From the NCBI GenBank assembly GCA_043808235.1, contig JAZDFC010000105.1:310001-374000 (forward strand): a stretch of DNA of 64,000 nucleotides. The letters are read 5' to 3'. The DNA is from JAZDFC01 sp043808235 (lineage in GTDB: Bacteria > Bacteroidota > Ignavibacteria > Ignavibacteriales > Melioribacteraceae). The notes under the pieces are model-generated. The model was not told the DNA's origin and did not search any database. It worked only from the letters and a program-made list of their open reading frames with translations. The translations under genes and the position numbers were made by a program. Shown one piece after another: positions 54,901-62,657 of the stretch. Each line of letters begins with the position of its first letter. The first letter of the stretch is position 1.

Positions 54901-56076
54901 CTGAATGAACTTTATGTTACCGTCGGGAAGAATCAATTGTATGCAAAACAAGGAAGAGCGGCAACAAACGATCTGGCTTCGGAGGCGAAAAAACTTTTCG
55001 AAAGAGATGCCGACATTTCAAGTTATTATAATAAAGTTATGGCGGGCGGCAAATGGAATCACATGATGGATCAAAAGCATATCGGGTATACAAGCTGGCA
55101 GGAACCCGACAGCAGCACAATGCCGAATGTTAGAATGATTAATATTCCCGAGCCGGCGGATATGGGAGTTGCAATTGAAGGCAGTGAAAATTTTTGGTCG
55201 GCATCAGATACTATTAAATCGAAAGCGGAACCCATTCTTCCTGAATTTGATCAGTTCAACAAACAATCTTTCTACATTGATATTTTTAATCGCGGCAAAA
55301 AACCGTTTGCCTATTCTATTAAACCGGGCGCCGACTGGATTTTGGTAAAGCAAACAAACGATCCGGTTGTAAAAGAAAAAAGAATTTGGATTAGTATTGA
55401 TTGGGATAAAATTCCGGTTGGAACGCATAAGGTTCCTATCACAATAAATGGAACCGGCGGAACGGTTGTTGTTTCTGCCGTTGCTAAAAACTTTGATATA
55501 AATAAAATCAAAATAGAAAATGCCTTTGCCGTAAGTAATAATTATATATCAATCGAAGCTGTCGACTATTCGAACGCGGTTAATTCGAAAGAAGTTTCAT
55601 GGGAAAAAATCCCCGGATTAGGAAGAACCTATAGTGCAATTACAACAATGCCGGTTACTGCTTCGTCGGTTATGCCGGGCAGTGAGAGCCCTCGCCTTGA
55701 ATTTAAAATTTACCTTTTCAATGCCGGCGAGGTAAATGTTAAAACTTATTTGTCGCCGGTTCAAAATTTCGGTTACTCGGAGGGATTACGATATGCAATT
55801 TCAATTGACGATGAAACGCCGCAAATAATTAATATTAATAAAGATGAGACTGTTCAAGATTGGAAATACCCCGGTTGGTGGAATCAAATGGTGAGCGATA
55901 ACATAAAAATCGTTACCTCGAATCATGTAATTAATAAACCGGGCGAACATATTTTGAAGTATTGGTTTGTTGATCCGGGAATTGTTCTCGAGAAAATTGT
56001 ACTTGAAACCGGGGAAGTAAAACCAAGTTATCTTGGACCACCTCAAAGTTTTGGCGGAGCGAATTTAGTTCCGTGA
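51949..56076 (+). CDS. Bifunctional GH8 exo-oligoxylanase - GH115 alpha-glucuronidase fusion
   Basis: A 1375-residue exported protein. Signal peptide (to ISFAES). The GH8 module (about 45-425) has the acid Glu110 in RSEGMSYGMM, SASDGEEWI and SGGNENFQYDAWR, and resembles reducing-end xylose-releasing exo-oligoxylanases. A short linker (about 430-440) leads to a full-length GH115 (about 441-1375): KYRGIFINDEAPALSGW, GNFLWPAMWGRAF, TSHHEPMMRAHDEW, MRGDGDAAM and LLLCDDNWGNIRKLP. GH115 removes (methyl)glucuronic acid from xylan. Both parts have their usual lengths in one open frame with no second signal. With no T9SS domain it should work in the periplasm. Confidence 0.92.
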   Translation: MKRNCIILLFIISFVATFEHISFAESFYQKDEPIKKRTKQKTQTGSFYTGVYQNLFVEQLGKSEDDVKDKVCSAFNQLFHGDDSSQRVYYQVEPGMAYIEDVLHKDVRSEGMSYGMMIAVQLDKKEEFDRLWKWAKTYMQHKNGRREGYFVWQCKSNGEILDSNSASDGEEWIVTSLFFASARWGDGDGIYNYKNEAQKILDAMLNKVESSDDRNVKTNMFNKKEKMVVFVPSGEADDFTDPSYHIPHFYEIWAKNTDRNKDFWYDAAVASREYLKKAVHPKTGLAPDYSKFDGTPYSPWSGGNENFQYDAWRVAMNVAVDYQWFAKDEWAVEQSNRILNFFYSEGIKNYVGVYSLDGSKKFTGDHNTGLVAMNAVAALASTNDNRQEFVQELWDLQTPSGMYRYYDGMLYMLGLLQVSGNFQIYESRTDCKSYVSPTKGEGKFVLSENGKSAPIVVSSKDYAGVIRVANQLQKDIESVTTAKPEIVTDEIPTANEIIIIGTIGKSPIIDKLIEEKKLNVENIAGRWETFVIQTVKSPLPNVTRALVIAGSDKRGTIFGIYDLAEAIGVSPWYWWADVPAKKKSAVYIKPGRYSEGEPKVKYRGIFINDEAPALSGWIAEKFGGFNSKFYEHVFELILRLKGNFLWPAMWGRAFYDDDPINPKLADEYGVVISTSHHEPMMRAHDEWRRYGKGPWDYEQNDSTLKEFWRQGIERMGDYESIVTLAMRGDGDAAMSPDANLSLLQNIVTDQRKILAEVTKKDVTTIPQVWALYKEVQEYYDKGMRVPDDVTLLLCDDNWGNIRKLPALNDKPRKGGYGIYYHFDFVGGPRNYKWLNTTQIEKVWEQMHLSYEYGAKQIWVVNVGDIKPMEFPISFFLDYTWDPEKISANDLPGYYKQWAAKQFGDEHAEDIADIIKKYTRYNSRRKPEMLAPDTYSLVNYREAETVVDDYNKLYKKALKIGDELPEEYQDAYYQLILHPVEACANLNELYVTVGKNQLYAKQGRAATNDLASEAKKLFERDADISSYYNKVMAGGKWNHMMDQKHIGYTSWQEPDSSTMPNVRMINIPEPADMGVAIEGSENFWSASDTIKSKAEPILPEFDQFNKQSFYIDIFNRGKKPFAYSIKPGADWILVKQTNDPVVKEKRIWISIDWDKIPVGTHKVPITINGTGGTVVVSAVAKNFDINKIKIENAFAVSNNYISIEAVDYSNAVNSKEVSWEKIPGLGRTYSAITTMPVTASSVMPGSESPRLEFKIYLFNAGEVNVKTYLSPVQNFGYSEGLRYAISIDDETPQIININKDETVQDWKYPGWWNQMVSDNIKIVTSNHVINKPGEHILKYWFVDPGIVLEKIVLETGEVKPSYLGPPQSFGGANLVP

Positions 56077-56109
56077 TAGAAAGTTCATAGTTGGTAATGA
56101 GGAATGAAG

Positions 56110-58062
56110 ATGAATTTCAAATCGACGATTAAAATATTATTCGCAATTACGTTTTGTATTAATTTGTTTTTTACGCAGACGATATCCGGCGATGTCAGGC
56201 TTCCCAAGTTGATTAGCGATGGGATGGTGCTTCAAAGAAACGCGGGAGTAACTATTTGGGGATGGGCTGATGAGGGCGAGAAAATTGCCGTCGACTTTAA
56301 AGAGAAATTTTATTTTACTGATGCCGGAACCGATGGACGCTGGTCGGTAACCCTTGATAAGTCGGTCGCCGGCGGTCCGTACACCATGACAATTACCGGT
56401 AACAACAAGATTGTAATTCACAATATATTTTATGGCGAAGTTTGGGTTTGTTCCGGTCAGTCAAATATGGAAACCCCGATGTCGAGATTGGCTGATAAAT
56501 ATCCCGAAGAATTTGAAAACGTAAACAATCCTTTGATCAGACATTTTGTTGTTCCAACCAACTATAATTACAAATCGCCCCAGGAAGATGTTGCGGGTGG
56601 AAAATGGGAAGGATTGGATTCCGAAACAATAATGAAATTTTCGGGGGTCCCATATTTCTTTGCAAAATATCTGTTCGAAAAATGCGGCGTGCCTATTGGA
56701 ATTATCAGGGTTGCAGTCGGCGGTTCGCCAATAGAAGCATGGCTAAGCGAAGATGTATTAAAGAATTTTCCTCGTTACGTTGAAGACATAGCCAAATACA
56801 GAGACGATGCATTTATGATGCAGTTGATGACCGAAGGGAAAAAACGAAACGACGAATGGACTCTCAAATTATGGACGAACGATAAAGGAACACACGAAGA
56901 AATTCCCTGGTATGCCGAAAATTATGATGCATCAAACTGGCTGAAAATTCAGATGCCTGCTTACTGGGCTGACGAAGGCGCTGGAATGGTAAACGGAGTT
57001 GTATGGCTTCGAAAAGAATTTGAAGTGCCGGAAACATTTGTAGGGAAACCCGCAAAACTTTGGCTCGGCAGAATTGTGGACGCCGATTCGGTTTATATTA
57101 ACGGAAAATTTGTTGGAACAACAGGGTATCAATATCCGCCGCGCAAATATCAAATTCCAGCCGACTTATTGAAGGAAGGAAAAAATGTAGTTGTTGTAAA
57201 AGTGATTAGTAACGGCGGCAAAGGCGGATTCGTAAAAGACAAACCTTATTTAGTAAAAGTTGGTAATGAAGAAATAGATTTGAAAGGAGAATGGCAATAT
57301 AGAATTGGCGCCGCACTCGAACCGGCACTGGGACCGGCTCCTCTTGTATCGAGCCAGCCTTTATGTTTTTATAACGGAATGCTTGCGCCGGTTAAAAAAT
57401 ATTCAATAAAAGGAGTAGTGTGGTATCAAGGTGAATCAAACACATACATGGCGAAAGAATATCAAAAATTATTGCCGCAATTAATTTATAGCTGGCGTCA
57501 CGATTGGAATAGAGATGACTTGCCGTTTTTAATTATTCAGCTTCACAATTATATGGAAACAAAAGAACAACCATCGGAAAGCGGGTGGGCGGAATTGAGA
57601 GAAGCCCAGTTAAAAGCGTTGTCGGTTCCAAATACCGCGTTGGTTGTTACAATCGATCTCGGCGAATGGAACGACATTCATCCGATGAATAAAAAAGATG
57701 TTGGTTACAGACTTTCGCTTGCTGCCAGGAAATTAGCTTACCGCGAAGACGATCTCGTTAGTTCGGGTCCGTTGTACCAATCGGCGAAAATTGGAGGCGG
57801 CAAAATCAGTATTTCATTTTCGAATATTGGAAGCGGGTTGATAGCAAAAGGCGGCGGCGATTTAAAATATTTTGCAATTGCCGGAGCCGATAAACATTTT
57901 GTTTGGGCGAATGCAAAAATAGAAAATGATAAAGTTGTTGTTTGGAATGAAAATGTGAAAGAGCCGATGTATGTTCGTTACGCGTGGGCTGATAATCCCG
58001 ATGGCGCCAATCTTTATAATGTTGAAGGCTTGCCTGCATCGCCGTTTAGGACTGATGAGTAG
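56110..58062 (+). CDS. SGNH/SASA-type carbohydrate acetylesterase
   Basis: A 650-residue exported esterase. The ATG at 56110 is preferred to one six bases upstream because GAGGA has better spacing. After a signal peptide come VRLPKLISDGMVLQRN, the catalytic Ser118 in CSGQSNMETPM, GVVWYQGESN and the DIHPMNK block with the catalytic Asp-x-x-His type pair (here Asp-Ile-His). A jelly-roll domain like that of beta-galactosidases is inserted (GVVWLRKEFEVPETFVGK, DSVYINGKFVG). The family acts on acetylated sugars (sialate or acetylxylan). Here de-acetylation of xylan oligosaccharides is likely from context. It starts 33 bases after the GH8-GH115 stop. Confidence 0.9.
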   Translation: MNFKSTIKILFAITFCINLFFTQTISGDVRLPKLISDGMVLQRNAGVTIWGWADEGEKIAVDFKEKFYFTDAGTDGRWSVTLDKSVAGGPYTMTITGNNKIVIHNIFYGEVWVCSGQSNMETPMSRLADKYPEEFENVNNPLIRHFVVPTNYNYKSPQEDVAGGKWEGLDSETIMKFSGVPYFFAKYLFEKCGVPIGIIRVAVGGSPIEAWLSEDVLKNFPRYVEDIAKYRDDAFMMQLMTEGKKRNDEWTLKLWTNDKGTHEEIPWYAENYDASNWLKIQMPAYWADEGAGMVNGVVWLRKEFEVPETFVGKPAKLWLGRIVDADSVYINGKFVGTTGYQYPPRKYQIPADLLKEGKNVVVVKVISNGGKGGFVKDKPYLVKVGNEEIDLKGEWQYRIGAALEPALGPAPLVSSQPLCFYNGMLAPVKKYSIKGVVWYQGESNTYMAKEYQKLLPQLIYSWRHDWNRDDLPFLIIQLHNYMETKEQPSESGWAELREAQLKALSVPNTALVVTIDLGEWNDIHPMNKKDVGYRLSLAARKLAYREDDLVSSGPLYQSAKIGGGKISISFSNIGSGLIAKGGGDLKYFAIAGADKHFVWANAKIENDKVVVWNENVKEPMYVRYAWADNPDGANLYNVEGLPASPFRTDE

Positions 58063-58146
58063 GGAATTTTTAATCTGGCAGGATAGGACTGGCTCATCAA
58101 TCGGTAAAGAGATATATTTTATAATACACTACGGATGTAAATCGCA

Positions 58147-59490
58147 ATGAAACAAATAATCAATTTCATTTGTGCGATGATATTTATTACCTCATCACTT
58201 TTTTCACAGGACACATTAAAACCGCCTGTTCAATTAACCGCCGAAGAAGACCATTTAAGACTAATGAAATTGCTTGGTATTGATTTGCTTCGTCCCGGTC
58301 CATCGGGCGATTCGAAAGCTCCGAACTACGCAAACACGGACGAGTCCAAAGCGTCGCCGTATACAAGCTTACCCGATCCGCTTGTATTAAATAACGGCGA
58401 AAAAGTTAACTCGCCGGATATTTGGTGGAGTGAACGTCGTGCAGAGATTAGTGAAGATTTTGATAGAGAAGTATACGGAAGAATGCCGGCAAATACACCG
58501 CCGGTTAATTGGGAAATTGTTTTAACCAAGAATGATACTGTTGGAAATATACCTGTAATCACTAAAAAATTAATTGGGCATGTTGATAACTCGTTATATC
58601 CATTAATAAAAGTTGATATCGATTTATCTCTTGTAACTCCCGCGAATGCTGATGGCCCCGTTCCGGTAATAATGGAGTTCGGATTTGATTTCAGTAAATT
58701 TAAAAATTTTGACGAGACCAAACTTCCCCCCGAATTTAATGCATGGAAAGGACAGATTCTTTCGAAGGGTTGGGGTTATGCCGTAATAGTACCAACAACA
58801 GTTCAGGATGACAACGGTGCCGGGTTAACACAGGGAATTATCGGATTGTGCAATAAAGGCATGCCGCGTAAAGTTGATGATTGGGGCTCGCTACGCGCAT
58901 GGGCCTGGGGTGCAAGCCGCGCTCTTGATTATTTTGAAACCGATAAATCGGTCGATGCAAAGAAAATAGGGATAGAAGGAATATCCCGTTACGGAAAAGC
59001 GGCACTTGTAACAATGGCTTACGACGAAAGATTTGCAATTGCGTTTGTCGGTTCTTCGGGAGCTGCGGGTGCAAAAATTCACCGCCGTTTCTTTGGCGAG
59101 CAGGTAGAGAATATCGCTTCGTCTTTTGAATATCATTGGATGACGGGGAATTATATTAAGTATGCCGGACCGCTCATAGCAAACGATTTACCGGTTGATT
59201 CGCATGAGTTGATTACACTGTGTGCACCGAGACCGGTTTTTATTGGCGTAGGTTCGCCGACTGTTGAAGGTCAATGGATTGATGCAAAAGGAATGTTCCT
59301 TGCGGCGGTGTATGCCGGACCGGTTTACATACTTCTTGGCAAAAAAGATTTGGGAGTTACTGAGTTCCCGCCGATTGAAACTACATTGATTGACGGAGAT
59401 ATTGCATTCCGACAGCATAGCGGCGGACATACGAACGGACCAAACTGGGAAGCGTTTTTGAAGTTTGCAGAGCGTTATTTCAAAAATTAA
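58147..59490 (+). CDS. CE15 4-O-methyl-glucuronoyl methylesterase
   Basis: A 447-residue exported enzyme (signal peptide to LFSQD) of carbohydrate esterase family 15, which splits ester bonds between glucuronic acid on xylan and lignin alcohols. The nucleophile motif is GISRYGKAALV (Ser280) and the catalytic His lies in QHSGGHTNGPNW; WWSERRAEISEDFDREVYG is the typical N-terminal block. Bacterial members often have Cys-Ser in the motif; here it is Ile-Ser. It has no T9SS domain. It follows the acetylesterase and works alongside GH115 on glucuronic acid side chains. Confidence 0.92.
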   Translation: MKQIINFICAMIFITSSLFSQDTLKPPVQLTAEEDHLRLMKLLGIDLLRPGPSGDSKAPNYANTDESKASPYTSLPDPLVLNNGEKVNSPDIWWSERRAEISEDFDREVYGRMPANTPPVNWEIVLTKNDTVGNIPVITKKLIGHVDNSLYPLIKVDIDLSLVTPANADGPVPVIMEFGFDFSKFKNFDETKLPPEFNAWKGQILSKGWGYAVIVPTTVQDDNGAGLTQGIIGLCNKGMPRKVDDWGSLRAWAWGASRALDYFETDKSVDAKKIGIEGISRYGKAALVTMAYDERFAIAFVGSSGAAGAKIHRRFFGEQVENIASSFEYHWMTGNYIKYAGPLIANDLPVDSHELITLCAPRPVFIGVGSPTVEGQWIDAKGMFLAAVYAGPVYILLGKKDLGVTEFPPIETTLIDGDIAFRQHSGGHTNGPNWEAFLKFAERYFKN

Positions 59491-59589
59491 AATTTGGCAG
59501 TATGAATTTTTGTTGACTGATATCTGCCGAAACAAGTATTTAAAAAAGGATGATTCTTTTACAGTAAAGATTAATAAAAAAGGTGTATA

Positions 59590-60924
59590 ATGAGCACGAA
59601 TTATTATCCTCTTTTCAGAGAGGTTTTCTTTTCAACAAAGAAAAGAATAGACAGCAGTTTTTTACTGCGCATATTTATATTAATAATTATTTCCAATAAC
59701 ATAATTTTAAAAGCCCAGTTGGCTGAGGGACACGATAAGTTTCTCGGAAACATTATTGGTGGTAGCATTCCTTCTGATTTTATTGATTACTGGAACCAGG
59801 TTACACCGGAAAATGCCGGTAAGTGGGGAAGCGCCGAACCATCTAAGGATTCATACAACTGGGGAGGATTGGATAATATTTATAATTACGCTAAGACGAA
59901 CGATCTTCCATATAAACATCACACGCTAATCTGGGGTTCGCAATATCCTGCATGGATAGCTAATATCACTAACCTTGAGGAGAAGGCTGATCAGATTGAA
60001 GAATGGATAAGACTTGTTAGTGAGAGATATCCTGAGATGGATTTTGTTGATGTTGTGAACGAACCGCTTCACGCACCACCGGATAAATTTATGGATGCGA
60101 TGGGCGGTAGTGGAACCACCGGATGGGACTGGGTAATATGGGCTTTCGAAAAAGCAAGAGAATATATGCCCGAAGCCAAATTGATTCTGAATGATTATGG
60201 TATTATCAACGACAACTCCAGCACAAACAAATTAATAGTGATTATAAATCTGCTGAAGGAACGAAATCTAATTGATGCAATAGGAATACAAGGTCATTCT
60301 TTCGAACTGAGTAATACTTCCGCCGCAACAATGAACAGTAACTTAAACAAACTTGCCGCAACGGGACTTCCAATTTACATCTCCGAATTTGACATTAACG
60401 AAGTTAACGATGAAACTCAGAGACAAAAATACAGCAGCATATTCCCGGTGCTGTGGGAACATCCCGGTGTTAGGGGGATTACTTTATGGGGTTATATACA
60501 AGGACAAATTTGGCAGCAAAACGGCTACCTTGTTCGGACAAACGGTACGGAAAGACCGGCTCTTGAATGGCTGCGTGATTATTTGAGCGGGACAGTTGAT
60601 ATTGAGGAAACAGCAAGTGAACTTCCAAAAACTTTTTCACTTGAACAAAATTATCCCAACCCGTTTAATCCTTCAACCAAAATTAAATATATTGTGCCTA
60701 CTGTAGAGACGCCATATATGGCGTCTTTACAAACTTCATTAAAAATATATAATGTGTTGGGTCGGGAAGTAGCAACATTAGTTGATGATGACAAGAATCC
60801 GGGTATTTATGAAGTTGAATGGGATGCTTCCGGTTGTCCGTCAGGAGTGTATATTTGTAAATTGTCCGTTTCCAGCGAAACGGATAATTTTGTTCTGTCA
60901 AAAAAAATGATGCTTGTGAAATAA
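59590..60924 (+). CDS. GH10 endo-1,4-beta-xylanase with T9SS sorting domain
   Basis: A 444-residue extracellular xylanase. It has an unusually long N-terminus (43 residues) with the hydrophobic signal core at about 24-40 (LLRIFILIIISNNIIL, then KAQ). The GH10 barrel (about 46-340) has acid/base Glu158 in VDVVNEPLH and nucleophile Glu266 in PIYISEFDIN. A T9SS type A domain ends the protein (NYPNPFNPSTKIKYIVP, ending KKMMLVK). Within that domain a 28-bp palindrome (60703-60730) adds the residues VETPYMASLQ, which are absent from the ordinary sorting domains in this window. This enzyme starts xylan backbone cleavage at the cell surface. Confidence 0.95.
   Translation: MSTNYYPLFREVFFSTKKRIDSSFLLRIFILIIISNNIILKAQLAEGHDKFLGNIIGGSIPSDFIDYWNQVTPENAGKWGSAEPSKDSYNWGGLDNIYNYAKTNDLPYKHHTLIWGSQYPAWIANITNLEEKADQIEEWIRLVSERYPEMDFVDVVNEPLHAPPDKFMDAMGGSGTTGWDWVIWAFEKAREYMPEAKLILNDYGIINDNSSTNKLIVIINLLKERNLIDAIGIQGHSFELSNTSAATMNSNLNKLAATGLPIYISEFDINEVNDETQRQKYSSIFPVLWEHPGVRGITLWGYIQGQIWQQNGYLVRTNGTERPALEWLRDYLSGTVDIEETASELPKTFSLEQNYPNPFNPSTKIKYIVPTVETPYMASLQTSLKIYNVLGREVATLVDDDKNPGIYEVEWDASGCPSGVYICKLSVSSETDNFVLSKKMMLVK
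60703..60730. repeat. 28-bp palindrome inside the GH10 sorting-domain coding sequence
   Basis: GTAGAGACGCCATA and its inverted partner TATGGCGTCTTTAC form a palindrome with one mismatch. It is read in frame as part of VETPYMASL. A copy identical at 26 of 28 positions is at 62409-62436 in the GH30 gene. Confidence 0.9.
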
Positions 60925-60971
60925 AAAGTAACTCTGAAATATTTTTAAAACTAAAATAATAGGAAAGATAA

Positions 60972-62630
60972 ATGGAGCAATATCGTAAAAATTTTGTAAT
61001 TATAATTTTACTAATAGTCTTAGGCTTTTCTGGAATTAATAAAGATTTGTTTGCCGGCGGAGTAGTTAAAACAAAAGAGACTCATCAAACAATGATTGGA
61101 TTCGGCGCCGCCATTGCATGGTATGAAGGCACTTTGGCCAATCATCCTAAAAGGGAAGAAGTATATAATTACATTTTTAACGATCTCGGGCTCGATATAC
61201 TAAGAATTAGAAATACATACCGGTATAATCCAGCTGCTTTTGCAACAGACTTTAGTAAAATTATTACAAAAATGTACCAGGTTTCATCAACCCATCCGAG
61301 AGTTTTAATTTCATCATGGTCCCCGCCTTCGGATTTGAAAAGTAATAATAATACGAATGGCGGAAGTAATGCGACTTTAAAAAAAGATGATAACGGAAAG
61401 TATGTGTACAGATTATTTGCCGAATATTGGGCTGACGCGATAGAAGCATACCAAAATGCAGGCATCGAACCAGATTATATAAGTCTGCAAAATGAACCTT
61501 CTTTCGATGCATCGTGGGAATCGTGCCGTTTTGAACCGTCCGAAACGAGTTCAATAGCCGGTTACGGAAAAGCTCTTGATACTCTTTATGCCGTATTGCA
61601 GGATGCTGATTTGCATCCTAAAATTTTAGCTGCCGAAGCACATGGAATTGGGTACAATGCATTTCAGAATTATGCGAATAAATTTAATCATAACATTGTT
61701 GACGGTTACTGTTACCACCTTTATCACGGCGGAACAGGCTCTGCCGAAGATATCAGCCCGGATACATTCAACTCAAATTTACTAACGATCGGAAATAATT
61801 ACGACGACAAGCCGATATGGCAAACAGAATTCGACCGCGGAACATGGCTGCAAACCGCATGGTTGATGCAGAACAGTTTGGTAAGTGGAAATGTCTCGGC
61901 TTATTTATGGTGGGAATTAATATGGGGCTCCGGCGGCAAACCTTTAATTGAACTTGGAGGAAGCACATACACAATTACAAAATATTACTGGGCTTTCCGG
62001 CAATTCTCAAAATATATTGATGAAGGTTGGAAGCGTGTTACTGCCGAATCCGATGTTGCCAACTTGCGTGTCTCCGCATTTGCCAATCCCGAAGACAGCA
62101 AACTGACAATAGTAATAGTGAATGTCGCGGACGATATTGAAGAAATGAGTTTTGACATCCAGGATTTCAATGTTGCCGGCGGGAAGATTATAAGAACATC
62201 GGAAACAGAAGATGGCGTTGTTGTTTCGGATTACGTTTCGAATTCAGTTATCCAATTCCCTGAATTATCAATAACTACTTTGTCGTTGTACGACCAAACC
62301 GTTGGTTTGGAAGATAATATTTCGCAGACTCCATCGGAATTTTCTTTGTCTCAGAATTATCCGAATCCATTTAATCCGACAACTAAAATAAGATATTCTT
62401 TACCAGCCGTAGAGACGCCATATATGGCGTCTCTAAAAACTACATTGATAGTTTATGATATACTCGGCAGAGAAATTACAACACTTGTGAATGAAGAACA
62501 GAATCCAGGCACATACGAAGTTGAATTCAACGGAGATACTCTCCCAAGCGGGATTTATCTCTGCAAAATGTCCGCCACAGGCAGGGCGGGAAATTTTAAC
62601 ACTACAATCAAATTAATGCTAATTAAATGA
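60972..62630 (+). CDS. GH30 glucuronoxylanase with T9SS sorting domain
   Basis: A 552-residue exported enzyme of GH30 (subfamily 8-like). Signal peptide to about LFAGG. The barrel holds MIGFGAAIAWYEG, the acid/base Glu175 in SLQNEPSFDA and nucleophile Glu286 in PIWQTEFDRG; the side beta-domain follows (RVSAFANPEDSKLTIVIVN). The protein ends with a T9SS type A domain (NYPNPFNPTTKIRYSLP, ending IKLMLIK) containing the same palindrome-encoded VETPYMASL insert as GH10. GH30-8 xylanases cut next to glucuronic acid side chains, matching GH115 and CE15 in this locus. Gap to GH10 is 47 bases. Confidence 0.92.
   Translation: MEQYRKNFVIIILLIVLGFSGINKDLFAGGVVKTKETHQTMIGFGAAIAWYEGTLANHPKREEVYNYIFNDLGLDILRIRNTYRYNPAAFATDFSKIITKMYQVSSTHPRVLISSWSPPSDLKSNNNTNGGSNATLKKDDNGKYVYRLFAEYWADAIEAYQNAGIEPDYISLQNEPSFDASWESCRFEPSETSSIAGYGKALDTLYAVLQDADLHPKILAAEAHGIGYNAFQNYANKFNHNIVDGYCYHLYHGGTGSAEDISPDTFNSNLLTIGNNYDDKPIWQTEFDRGTWLQTAWLMQNSLVSGNVSAYLWWELIWGSGGKPLIELGGSTYTITKYYWAFRQFSKYIDEGWKRVTAESDVANLRVSAFANPEDSKLTIVIVNVADDIEEMSFDIQDFNVAGGKIIRTSETEDGVVVSDYVSNSVIQFPELSITTLSLYDQTVGLEDNISQTPSEFSLSQNYPNPFNPTTKIRYSLPAVETPYMASLKTTLIVYDILGREITTLVNEEQNPGTYEVEFNGDTLPSGIYLCKMSATGRAGNFNTTIKLMLIK
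62409..62436. repeat. 28-bp palindrome inside the GH30 sorting-domain coding sequence
   Basis: GTAGAGACGCCATA and TATGGCGTCTCTAA form a palindrome with a single mismatch at the outermost pair. It lies at the same place in the sorting domain as the copy in GH10 and is read in the same frame. Confidence 0.9.
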
Positions 62631-62657
62631 TGAAATAAATTCAACAAGGAATCAGAA

